From Herpetosiphonaceae bacterium (GTDB taxonomy: Bacteria > Chloroflexota > Chloroflexia > Chloroflexales > Kallotenuaceae), in assembly GCA_030147335.1 (NCBI GenBank), contig JASKZZ010000479.1, positions 1-8,845 of the forward strand: 8,845 nt of DNA. Direction: 5' to 3'. Within the stretch, counting starts at the first letter, position 1. Every line of letters starts with the position of its first letter. The notes under the pieces were generated by a model. The model was not told where the DNA came from, did no database searches, and worked only from the letters and a program-made list of their open reading frames with translations. Below are positions 1 through 5,845 of this stretch, one piece after another. The position numbers were made by a program, and so were the translations under genes.

Positions 1-696
1 TGCGATTAATAATCCACCTAGCGCTGTTCCATACATGATTCGTACCAGTGAGCGAACCCGAAGTGGCGAAGCGAACAGCACGAGTGGCAGCAGCACAACT
101 GCAACAGGCTTAACAAGTATGGTCGCAGCTATCGCGGCTCCCGCCGCAATACTCCAACGAAACCGGCCATCTTCGGCAAGGCGCAACGTGAACCATAAGG
201 CAAGGAGCGCGGGTAACACCAGGGCTTGATCAGTGTTGAATACCATGCCTTGAAGATCGAACGCGCTGCCACTTACAACAAAAAGCAGGGTCGCGATTAC
301 TGGGACTGGACGTTTCCAAACACGATTTGCAATCAGGAACACAAGCCACGCACTTAGTAAAAACAGTAAACTACTCCACAGGCGAATTGCCAGAGGTGGT
401 GATACTTCACTTAATCGGGCCATGAGCAGCGGCGGCATGTATAACAGATAAATCAACGGCGGCTTATGGTCGAAGGCATCGCGATATGGCAGACCGCCAT
501 CCATCCAAACGGATGCAACGTACGCATACGCCCCTTCATCCCGTTCCAGCGGGAGCGCCAATGCAGGACCACGAAGCACAAGTACGACGAATAGTAGACA
601 ACCGAGCAGCGCCACATCAAGGGAGGAGCCGGCATGTGTTGTGACCGGCAACGTAGGAGGGCGGGTTGCTGTGCTGGATGTTGTTTGTGTCTTCAT
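1..696 (-). CDS. GT-C fold integral-membrane glycosyltransferase (PMT_2/ArnT-like), C-terminus beyond window
   Basis: The reading frame is open from an ATG at 694-696 to the window edge (232 residues), and a TAG stop lies directly before that ATG, which fixes the N-terminal limit. After a Thr/Pro-rich cytoplasmic start there is a membrane segment at about residues 26-48. It is followed by an outside loop with E-R-D-E-G at 51-55 and H-K-P-P-L at 77-81, the usual landmarks of the dolichyl/undecaprenyl-phosphate-sugar dependent GT-C families (PMT_2, ArnT, GT39/83). In these families the loop acidic residues are catalytic. Further hydrophobic segments lie near 105-124, 130-145, 158-172, 181-196 and 197-210. 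Known members move a sugar from a polyprenyl-phosphate donor to a protein, lipid or polysaccharide outside the membrane; donor and acceptor cannot be told here. It begins 39 nt after the kinase stop on the same strand, so co-transcription is possible. No Shine-Dalgarno is visible; instead a 6-bp stem (AGTGGT/ACCACT, 699-720) abuts the start. Confidence 0.85.
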   Translation of the reverse strand, partial: MKTQTTSSTATRPPTLPVTTHAGSSLDVALLGCLLFVVLVLRGPALALPLERDEGAYAYVASVWMDGGLPYRDAFDHKPPLIYLLYMPPLLMARLSEVSPPLAIRLWSSLLFLLSAWLVFLIANRVWKRPVPVIATLLFVVSGSAFDLQGMVFNTDQALVLPALLALWFTLRLAEDGRFRWSIAAGAAIAATILVKPVAVVLLPLVLFASPLRVRSLVRIMYGTALGGLLIA

Positions 697-735
697 CTAG
701 TGGTGCGCAATTCTACCACTGTCATCGACCTTGGG

Positions 736-2193
736 CTAATCGTCCTTTTTACCTTTGCCCTTGCCTTTATCCTTGTCGTCCTCTTTCTTCTCCTCTTTAT
801 CGTCATCCTTGTCGTCACCGGCATCGACAGGTGGGGGCAGTGCAACTTCTGCTGGCGAGGGCGGTGCAACCTCTGCCGGTGGAGGAGCAACTTGCTGTGA
901 CGCACCGGCACTAACCTGAAGCAAAACTGCCGTGCCTGGGGTAAGCGACTGATCGGGACCTGGCTGCGTACTGACCACGTTGCCCACCGGTTGATCGCTC
1001 ACGACTGTAGCATCAACCACGCTGGTTAGTCCGGCATCCTGGAGTTGCTGCTGCGCTGCCGTAACAGGTTGCCCAACGACATTTGGTACAGCAATTGTTA
1101 CAGGAGCCGAAACGCCTGGAAGCGGTGTGCTAAGGCTACTCGGCGCTGGTGTCGGTTGATCACGATTGCCATATGCCACCCCGGCTAACAGCAAAGCTCC
1201 CAACAACAGTGGTATGGCCATGAAGCGCAGACCGATCTGTTTATGCGTTGGCGCGGCAACCACTGGTTTTGGCGGTAACGGTGGTGCTGGTCGCGCTGAA
1301 ACGGGCTGCGGAATGACGGCTGGCGCAGGACGCATCGGAGGTGCAACAACCTGCGTAGCTTGGGAGTGAGCAGTGCCGTTGAGGGTGTTGCGTAAATCGT
1401 CACGCAGTATGGCGGCAGAAGTATAGCGCTGCTCGGGTTGTTTTGCCATGAGCTTGTGTATGACCCCACTCAGCATGGCAATTTGTTCTCTTGGACCTGT
1501 CGCGTGGGTTAGTGGTGGTACCGGCGCGACACGATGCTGCTCAATAATGGCGTGCAGCGTAGGAGCGTCGAAGGGTGGCTGCCCATTAAGTGTATGGAAC
1601 AGCACAACACCAAGGGCATATAGATCGGTAGAAGCGGTAGGCGCCGCGCCCATAATCCGCTCGGGTGCTAAATAATGCGGCGTTGCAATCAGTGTTGTTG
1701 TATCGGTACCCTCAACACGGGCAATCCCAAAGTCGAGCAGCACAACCCGAGGTTGGGCAAGGTCGCCGACCAGCATCACATTTTGCGGCTTGATGTCGCA
1801 ATGAACATAGCCCTGGCCATGGATATAGCTTAAAGCATCGGCGATACCGATTGCGACAGTTGTTGTTTCGGGAGCTGGCAAAGGAATAACCTGGTCAAGC
1901 GTGCGACCTTCCAAAAGCTCTTGAACCAGATACGGTCCTTCCGGTGCGTCTCCAACATCGTAGGTGCGAACAATGTTGGGATGGATAAGCTGAGCGGCGA
2001 TCTGGGCCTCGCGTAAAAACCGCTCCCGCGCGCGCGTGTCTTGGGCGAGATCGGAGCGCAGCACTTTGAGCGCCACCATCCGGCCAAGCCGTTCGTCCTG
2101 CGCGGCGTAAACGCTGCCCATACCGCCGGAGCCAATGGTACGGAGGATTTGATACCGTCCGTTAATTGCAATTCCTGTTTGTAACATCGACAT
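736..2193 (-). CDS. Membrane-anchored PASTA Ser/Thr protein kinase (PknB/StkP-like, non-RD)
   Basis: The protein has 485 residues from the ATG at 2193. The kinase domain spans about 13-270: glycine loop I-G-S-G-G-M-G-S-V (20-28), ATP-binding K43 in VALK, helix-C E62, catalytic loop H-C-D-I-K-P-Q-N (131-138) with D133, DFG (154-156) and APE (176-178). A Pro-rich juxtamembrane stretch (284-316) leads to one membrane helix (about 323-341). Outside lie a single PASTA domain (about 368-428) and a Pro then Lys/Asp/Glu/Gly-rich tail (about 435-485). PASTA kinases typically sense peptidoglycan or lipid II and control growth and division; the substrate here is unknown. Oddities are Cys instead of Arg before the catalytic Asp (non-RD, so activation-loop control may differ), one PASTA unit rather than the usual three to five, and the highly charged tail. 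An in-frame ATG at 2256 exists, but that extension would encode the hpf terminator, so 2193 (or the ATG at 2187) is preferred. No Shine-Dalgarno precedes either. Confidence 0.93.
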   Translation of the reverse strand: MSMLQTGIAINGRYQILRTIGSGGMGSVYAAQDERLGRMVALKVLRSDLAQDTRARERFLREAQIAAQLIHPNIVRTYDVGDAPEGPYLVQELLEGRTLDQVIPLPAPETTTVAIGIADALSYIHGQGYVHCDIKPQNVMLVGDLAQPRVVLLDFGIARVEGTDTTTLIATPHYLAPERIMGAAPTASTDLYALGVVLFHTLNGQPPFDAPTLHAIIEQHRVAPVPPLTHATGPREQIAMLSGVIHKLMAKQPEQRYTSAAILRDDLRNTLNGTAHSQATQVVAPPMRPAPAVIPQPVSARPAPPLPPKPVVAAPTHKQIGLRFMAIPLLLGALLLAGVAYGNRDQPTPAPSSLSTPLPGVSAPVTIAVPNVVGQPVTAAQQQLQDAGLTSVVDATVVSDQPVGNVVSTQPGPDQSLTPGTAVLLQVSAGASQQVAPPPAEVAPPSPAEVALPPPVDAGDDKDDDKEEKKEDDKDKGKGKGKKDD

Positions 2194-2195
2194 GT

Positions 2196-2224
2196 AGTGT
2201 AGCAAGTTCTGTCCCAAAACAAAA
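2196..2224 (-). promoter_or_regulatory. Candidate kinase promoter (weak), possibly giving a leaderless mRNA
   Basis: Downstream of the hpf terminator the minus strand reads TACACT (2201-2196), a -10-like hexamer ending two bases before the ATG at 2193. A T-rich -35-like stretch lies 15-17 bases upstream within the terminator's T-tract. Transcription would start about at the start codon, which fits the absence of a Shine-Dalgarno. The -35 is poor, so this is tentative. Confidence 0.3.
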
Positions 2225-2250
2225 CGGCTGGAGAGTACTCCTCCAGCCGT
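2216..2250 (-). terminator. Intrinsic terminator of hpf
   Basis: A perfect 10-bp stem (ACGGCTGGAG at 2224-2233 against CTCCAGCCGT at 2241-2250) with a 7-nt loop is followed on the minus strand by a T-rich run, TTTTGTTTT. It begins 21 bases past the hpf stop codon and ends before the kinase start. The T-run polarity assigns it to minus-strand transcription, so hpf and the kinase are probably separate transcription units, at least partly. Confidence 0.85.
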
Positions 2251-2271
2251 GTACATGGGGCTAATCTATTT

Positions 2272-2847
2272 TCAAACGGTTTCGGGCACGATTAACCCAT
2301 AATTGCCGTCGCGTCGTCGGTACACTACATTAACCATATCGGTATCAGCATCTGTGAATACAAAAAATGTATGGCCAAGCAGCTCCATCTGCTCGATTGC
2401 TTCGTCGCTATACATAGGCTTGCTTACAAACTTTTTGGTTCGGACAAGCTGGGGTATATCGGCTCCGTCCTGTACTTCCAGGTCCGCAAGTCTTCCATTT
2501 CCATTGGCATTAATTACTTCGTCGCCTTGCCGACGAAGCTTGCCGCGCCGGAAATGACGGTCTTTGAAGCGCGTTATTTGGCGTTGCAGACTGTCGTGGA
2601 GCGAGTCGATGGCGGCGAAAAGCTCGGGATCGCGTTCTTCGGCTCGGAGGATCGTGCCTTGTGATGTTTGGAGCGTAACCTGCGCTATATGTATTTCACC
2701 AACGCCGCGCTGCTGTACTCTTGCAAGGTCGATGACGACATCGCCAATGCCGTCTACATACCGTTCAAGCTTGTGCAGTTTCTCTTCGATGTACGCGCGC
2801 TGACGATCTGTCACTTTGCCATTCCGATGTTTGATCTGAATTTCCAT
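2272..2847 (-). CDS. hpf: Long-form ribosome hibernation-promoting factor (HPF/YfiA family)
   Basis: The product is 191 residues, the normal size for long HPF. The N-terminal S30AE/RaiA domain (about 1-100) opens M-E-I-Q-I-K-H-R-N and has the basic helix L-H-K-L-E-R-Y and the R-F-K-D-R-H end. A flexible linker (about 101-133) leads to the C-terminal dimerisation domain (about 134-188) with V-R-T-K-K-F, K-P-M, E-A-I-E-Q-M-E-L-L-G-H-x-F-F-V-F and V-N-V-V-Y-R-R-R-D-G-N-Y-G-L-I. In other bacteria the N-domain sits in the 30S mRNA/tRNA channel and the C-domain pairs two 70S ribosomes into inactive 100S particles during stationary phase or stress. The start is set by a strong AAGGAG (2855-2860) seven bases before ATG. 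The gene has its own promoter and a terminator, and is divergent from the ParA gene. Confidence 0.96.
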   Translation of the reverse strand: MEIQIKHRNGKVTDRQRAYIEEKLHKLERYVDGIGDVVIDLARVQQRGVGEIHIAQVTLQTSQGTILRAEERDPELFAAIDSLHDSLQRQITRFKDRHFRRGKLRRQGDEVINANGNGRLADLEVQDGADIPQLVRTKKFVSKPMYSDEAIEQMELLGHTFFVFTDADTDMVNVVYRRRDGNYGLIVPETV

Positions 2848-2930
2848 GCAGTATCTCCTTTAGCGCAACACAACTTGAGACAACGGTTAGCACCCATACG
2901 ACCGATGAATAAAACTCCTTTGCAAGCTGC

Positions 2931-2939
2931 CTTATACCA
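2931..2939 (-). promoter_or_regulatory. Extended -10 promoter for hpf
   Basis: The minus strand reads TGGTATAAG, an extended -10 (TG-N-TATAAG) without an obvious -35. The predicted start near 2924 leaves a leader of about 77 nt before the hpf ATG, ending in the AAGGAG ribosome site. The CpXC gene has a nearly identical element (TGGTATAAT), which supports both. Confidence 0.55.
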
Positions 2940-2974
2940 GCAGTAGCAGATTCTTACACTTTATCGGGGTAACA

Positions 2975-3032
2975 AAACGCACACATCAAAGATATGAAGG
3001 GCAAACTGCCTTTCCATCCGATGTGTGCGTTT
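2975..3032. repeat. Long intergenic stem-loop with perfect 13-bp outer arms
   Basis: AAACGCACACATC (2975-2987) is perfectly complementary to GATGTGTGCGTTT (3020-3032). The interior also folds: GAT/ATC (2991-2993 with 3016-3018), then a 7-bp stem GAAGGGC/GCCTTTC with one G-U pair (2996-3002 with 3008-3014) and a 5-nt loop. Read on the minus strand, the outer arm is followed by GTT after the GCGTTTT run, so it could terminate minus-strand transcripts. It sits between the divergent hpf (2931-2939) and parA (3156-3184) promoters, where neither mRNA should include it. Possible roles are an insulating terminator, a small structured RNA or a protein-binding palindrome. Confidence 0.7.
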
Positions 3033-3058
3033 CTGTGTATATACATTGCTGCTACCTT

Positions 3059-3077
3059 CGGTTGGTATCGCCAATCG
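3059..3077. repeat. Small intergenic stem-loop
   Basis: CGGTTGG (3059-3065) pairs with CCAATCG (3071-3077), with one G-U pair and a 5-nt loop, 26 bases to the right of the larger stem-loop. No T-run follows. The rest of the 382-nt gap 2848-3229 holds the two promoters and ribosome sites; I see no small gene or RNA gene of known type in it. Confidence 0.4.
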
Positions 3078-3155
3078 CGCGTAGCTGCCCTGTTTTCATT
3101 GTACTCTAACAGTGGGTGGTAATCAAGGAAATGGGCGTCTAGCTCGTCGGGATGC

Positions 3156-3184
3156 TTGACTCTGGTGTTGGGCTACGCTACACT
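3156..3184 (+). promoter_or_regulatory. Sigma70-type promoter of the ParA gene
   Basis: TTGACT (3156-3161), a 17-base spacer and TACACT (3179-3184) make a good housekeeping promoter. Transcription would start near 3191, giving a leader of about 40 nt with GGTGAGG (3215-3221) eight bases before the ATG at 3230. An alternative upstream ATG at 3152 lies before this promoter and would not be transcribed from it. Confidence 0.7.
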
Positions 3185-3229
3185 CGCGCTACCACTAGCC
3201 ACGTTGTGCTCGACGGTGAGGACTGCCAC

Positions 3230-4228
3230 ATGCGAACGGTCGCGATTACAAATCTTAAAGGCGGCGTCGGTAAAACAACCACGACAGTCAATCTTGGCGC
3301 TGGGCTGGCGTTAAAAGGGCTGCGTGTCCTGCTGGTGGATGTTGATGCCCAGGGCAATTTAGCGACGGCGCTTGGTGTGCAGCCACGACGGACATTGTAT
3401 GAGGTGCTGGTCGATGGGAAGCCAGCAGAGCAATGTATCAGCCATGCTCGGCCTAACCTCGATTTGCTTGCCGCTGATGCGACACTCATGAATGCGCAGC
3501 CGCTGATGGCGCAGCGGCCTGATTGGGCACATTTGCTGGGTCGGGCATTGAAGCCGCTGCATTCGCACTACGATGTGATGCTGATCGATTGCTCGGCGTC
3601 GCTGTCGGTGATGAACGTGGGCGCGCTGCTTGCGGCTGGGGATGTGCTTGTTCCAACCGTGGTTGAGCATCTGGCACTGCGCGGGATCGAGCTATTGCAA
3701 GAGCAGCTACAGCGCATTGGGACGGGCCGCATTCGTTGTATCGTGCCGACAATGTATGATAGCCGCCAACGGCAAGCGCATGAACTGCTGGCTCAGCTTC
3801 ACGAGCAGTATGGGTCGCTGGTTACGGAGCCAATTCGTGTTAACGTGCGCTTGTCGGAAGCGCCTGCGGTTGGGCGAACGATCTACGAGCATGATCCACG
3901 TTCACGGGGAGCACTCGATTATGCTCAATTGGTGGAACATATTTCCACTATGTTTGACCTGCACTCAAGCCAAGTAGCTCCTGCATTATCAAACAATGGC
4001 ACAAATGGAAGCGCTGGCAACGGACGAACACGCTCGTTTATTCCAAAGATTGAACCGGCTGAGTCTAAAGGATTAACCGAAAATCCATTGTTTCAAGGCG
4101 CAACACACGAGCCTTGTCCATCGTGTCAGCATCCGCTGCAACAAGCAGTAATGGCCGGTTACCGCATTCGCTACTGCGACAATTGCCATTACAAGCGTCA
4201 GGAGTTGGTACAGGGCATTCGACGCTAA
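3230..4228 (+). CDS. ParA/Soj-type ATPase with C-terminal zinc ribbon
   Basis: The product has 332 residues. The ParA domain (about 1-245) opens with the deviant Walker A, K-G-G-V-G-K-T-T at 10-17, with signature K10 and P-loop K15. It continues with L-L-V-D-V-D-A-Q-G-N (34-43), Walker B-like V-M-L-I-D (116-120), and the family's R-L-S-E-A-P...D-P-R-S-R-G-A block (207-228). Such ATPases dimerise on ATP, bind DNA non-specifically and move chromosomes, plasmids or protein cargo. A low-complexity linker (about 246-290, Asn/Gly/Ser) is followed by C296-P-S-C299 and C316-D-N-C319, a CxxC...CxxC zinc ribbon ending in a basic tail, which ordinary ParA/Soj proteins lack. The usual CPPS after Walker B reads C-S-A-S. 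No parB follows and no parS-like site is visible, so a cargo-positioning or regulatory role is as likely as chromosome segregation. The start is chosen from the promoter, the ribosome site and the family N-terminus. Confidence 0.9.
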   Translation: MRTVAITNLKGGVGKTTTTVNLGAGLALKGLRVLLVDVDAQGNLATALGVQPRRTLYEVLVDGKPAEQCISHARPNLDLLAADATLMNAQPLMAQRPDWAHLLGRALKPLHSHYDVMLIDCSASLSVMNVGALLAAGDVLVPTVVEHLALRGIELLQEQLQRIGTGRIRCIVPTMYDSRQRQAHELLAQLHEQYGSLVTEPIRVNVRLSEAPAVGRTIYEHDPRSRGALDYAQLVEHISTMFDLHSSQVAPALSNNGTNGSAGNGRTRSFIPKIEPAESKGLTENPLFQGATHEPCPSCQHPLQQAVMAGYRIRYCDNCHYKRQELVQGIRR

Positions 4229-4240
4229 GCGTAAGCGGCC

Positions 4241-4328
4241 CTAATCCATTTGCTTGAGTCAATGGCCACTCGGCATTGTTCTTGCTTTGTTTGTCGAACA
4301 ACAATGCAGCGCGTTAAGCTAATCCATT
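4241..4328. repeat. 10-bp direct repeat and inverted repeat in the gap before the proline-rich gene
   Basis: CTAATCCATT occurs at 4241-4250 and again at 4319-4328. Between them, GCATTGTT (4273-4280) and AACAATGC (4300-4307) form a perfect 8-bp inverted repeat with a 19-nt spacer. No T-run follows, so it is not a convincing intrinsic terminator of the ParA gene. It may be regulatory for the next gene, or chance. Confidence 0.3.
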
Positions 4329-4355
4329 GTCGGCGCGTATTCCAAGGAGTTTATG

Positions 4356-4646
4356 ATGACGGAACGATTTTCGCCTGAGCCAGAAGCGAGTGAGGGTGAG
4401 CTGCCGACGGACGATTTATATACAAAGCCAAACGGTGTCGGCAATCCATCTGAACTGCCGATTGGCGATCAACCGGAGCCGGATGTGGAACGCCGGGAGC
4501 CTTCGACGCCGCCCGCTGAGGGTGATCCGCCACCACCGAGGCATCCTGAAGATCCACCAGTGAATCAGCAGCCACCGATCGGCGATCCAATGCCGTCTCG
4601 CGAGCCGATTGGCGATCCTCCCAGCGCACCGGCTGCTAAATTTTAA
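4356..4646 (+). CDS. Small acidic proline-rich, probably disordered protein of unknown function
   Basis: I do not recognise a family. The 96-residue product is rich in Pro, Glu, Asp and Gly, has no Cys, no Trp and no hydrophobic segment, and should be intrinsically disordered and cytoplasmic. P-I-G-D recurs three times (followed by Q, P and P) with spacers of Pro/Glu/Arg, and related E-P, P-P and D-P-P units fill the rest, so it looks built from a short repeat. A strong AAGGAG (4344-4349) supports translation. It is six bases before the second of two adjacent ATGs (4353 and 4356), so 4356 is preferred. It lies 127 nt after the ParA gene on the same strand and could share its transcript. Its last 11 bases overlap the end of the opposing glycosyltransferase gene. 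That it is a real gene rests on the ribosome site, in-frame repeat and context, not on homology. Confidence 0.65.
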   Translation: MTERFSPEPEASEGELPTDDLYTKPNGVGNPSELPIGDQPEPDVERREPSTPPAEGDPPPPRHPEDPPVNQQPPIGDPMPSREPIGDPPSAPAAKF

Positions 4647-5784
4647 GCACTGGTTGGAGCAGCAGGTCCACTGCTGTAAGCACAGAGGCAGCTGGTATTA
4701 ATGTCATACATTCGCTCGGCGCAGTGCCGCGCGGACATACGTCGAGTACTCCGCATGGCGAACACCATAGGCCGCTACGTAGCACGATGTTACGGTCCTG
4801 ATGACCCCATGGGCCAAATCGTTGGTGATCTCCGGGGCCGAACAAAGCAATTGTTGGCACGCCGGCAGCAACCGCAAGATGGAGCGGCCCACTATCAACG
4901 CCAAGCACAAGTATGCACCGAGCATAAAGCGCGGTAAGTTGCGAAATCGACGCATCGCCTACTAGTGTTAGTGGAACGGGCGATAGTTGTCCTGCGATAG
5001 CATCTACCAGCTCTCGCTCGCCCACTCCGCCGGTCAACACGACTTGCAAGCCTCGTTGTCGCAGTGCTGCCACGATCTCAATCCAACGCTGTTGTGGCCA
5101 AAGCTTGGCCGCTCCACCAGCACCGGGATGAATTGCTACTAGCGGTTCTGTTGGTAAGACATGATGCTGGGCTAGCCATGCGTCGGCCCAGGTACGATCG
5201 GTATCGTTTATTGGGGCACGTAGAGTGGGGCGTTGATCGGGTGTTTGCTGTGTAAGCGCAGTAACAAGATCGAGTGCTTGCGTTGTGACATGCGTCGTAA
5301 AGCTGTGAGGCAGCGCCTCCGTGAGAAATGGCGCTGTTTCCGATACATTGTAGCCGATGCGTTGAGGAATACCGGCCAACGTCGCAAGCAACGCACCCCA
5401 CCAGTGGTCGTCTCTGGCGATGAGTGCAACATCATAGCGATGTGGTCGCAGCAACAAAGCCATGCGGAGCAGTATGAGATACGGCTGGAGCAAACTTGGC
5501 TTAGTGGAGCGGGTAAAGCCAGGAAACGAGCATGTCAATACAGTATTAACGTCGGGATTGTGACGAACGGCGGCTGTGCTCCACGGCCCGATCAGCAGCG
5601 TAATATGCGCTTGTGGCAATTGTTGTCGTAGTAGTCGCAGTGCAGGAGTAAGCAAAAGCACGTCACCAAGGTGGTCCGGCTTGACGACAAGTATGCGCCT
5701 GGTCCCCGTAGCTTGTCTACGAGTCAACCAGCCTGCTACGAAGCTCATGGCGCGCAAGATATACAGACGAAGACGTTGGCGCAT
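4636..5784 (-). CDS. Family 9 glycosyltransferase (ADP-heptose:LPS heptosyltransferase-like)
   Basis: The product has 382 residues, in the normal GT9 range. The N-domain has I-L-V-V-K-P-D-H-L-G-D (31-41), the GT9 entry motif with the conserved G-D and a following L-L-L-T-P. The C-domain has I-H-P-G-A-G (218-223) and K227-L-W-P, matching the nucleotide-sugar phosphate site. It ends with G-V-D-S-G-P-L-H-L-A (295-304), holding the donor-binding Asp, and L-F-G-P (314-317). A cysteine cluster C341, C344, C350 and C359 in a C-S-P-C...C-P pattern is common in this family. GT9 enzymes transfer heptose or related sugars in the cytoplasm. If the host is a Chloroflexota lineage without LPS, the acceptor is more likely another envelope glycan or glycolipid. 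No Shine-Dalgarno is seen before the ATG at 5784; an in-frame ATG 12 codons in is an alternative. It follows the CpXC gene on the same strand by 61 nt, separated by a palindrome. Confidence 0.9.
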   Translation of the reverse strand: MRQRLRLYILRAMSFVAGWLTRRQATGTRRILVVKPDHLGDVLLLTPALRLLRQQLPQAHITLLIGPWSTAAVRHNPDVNTVLTCSFPGFTRSTKPSLLQPYLILLRMALLLRPHRYDVALIARDDHWWGALLATLAGIPQRIGYNVSETAPFLTEALPHSFTTHVTTQALDLVTALTQQTPDQRPTLRAPINDTDRTWADAWLAQHHVLPTEPLVAIHPGAGGAAKLWPQQRWIEIVAALRQRGLQVVLTGGVGERELVDAIAGQLSPVPLTLVGDASISQLTALYARCILVLGVDSGPLHLAVAAGVPTIALFGPGDHQRFGPWGHQDRNIVLRSGLWCSPCGVLDVCPRGTAPSECMTLIPAASVLTAVDLLLQPVLKI

Positions 5785-5795
5785 TGTATTGTGTA

Positions 5796-5839
5796 AGAGC
5801 TGGCGACTAGCAATACCGTGATTGCTAGTCGCTAGTTTT
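5796..5839. terminator. Strong palindrome between CpXC and GT9 genes, possible terminator/attenuator
   Basis: GCGACTAGCAAT (5803-5814) pairs perfectly with ATTGCTAGTCGC (5821-5832) across a 6-nt loop. Weaker pairing, including G-U pairs in the plus-strand RNA, extends to 5796-5839. On the plus strand the stem is followed by TAGTTTT, like an intrinsic terminator against antisense reading into the CpXC gene. On the minus strand it starts a few bases after the CpXC stop but has only CAGCTCTT behind it, so it would be a weak terminator or attenuator before GT9. The true direction is uncertain. Confidence 0.55.
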
Positions 5840-5845
5840 CAGCAG

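Noticed and set aside
35..229. Plus-strand frame of 64 codons
   Set aside because: It is antisense to the well-supported GT-C membrane protein, has no ribosome site and its composition is that of a shadow frame.
453..635. Minus-strand 60-codon frame
   Set aside because: It lies in another frame of the same GT-C gene, whose frame stays open to the window edge and has coherent membrane segments and motifs.
756..835. Low-complexity CTTCTC/ATCGTC DNA as a repeat element
   Set aside because: It is simply the coding DNA for the Lys/Asp/Glu tail of the kinase, in frame with it.
2905..2946. Tiny plus-strand frame MNKTPLQAALYQQ as a possible leader peptide
   Set aside because: No ribosome site precedes it and it is antisense to the hpf leader and promoter.
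3152..3229. N-terminal extension of ParA from ATG 3152
   Set aside because: The ATG lies upstream of the TTGACT-N17-TACACT promoter, and family members start at M-R-T-V-A-I-T-N just before Walker A.
2848..4355. parS centromere near the ParA gene
   Set aside because: No match or near match to the TGTTTCACGTGAAACA palindrome was seen in the flanking non-coding DNA.
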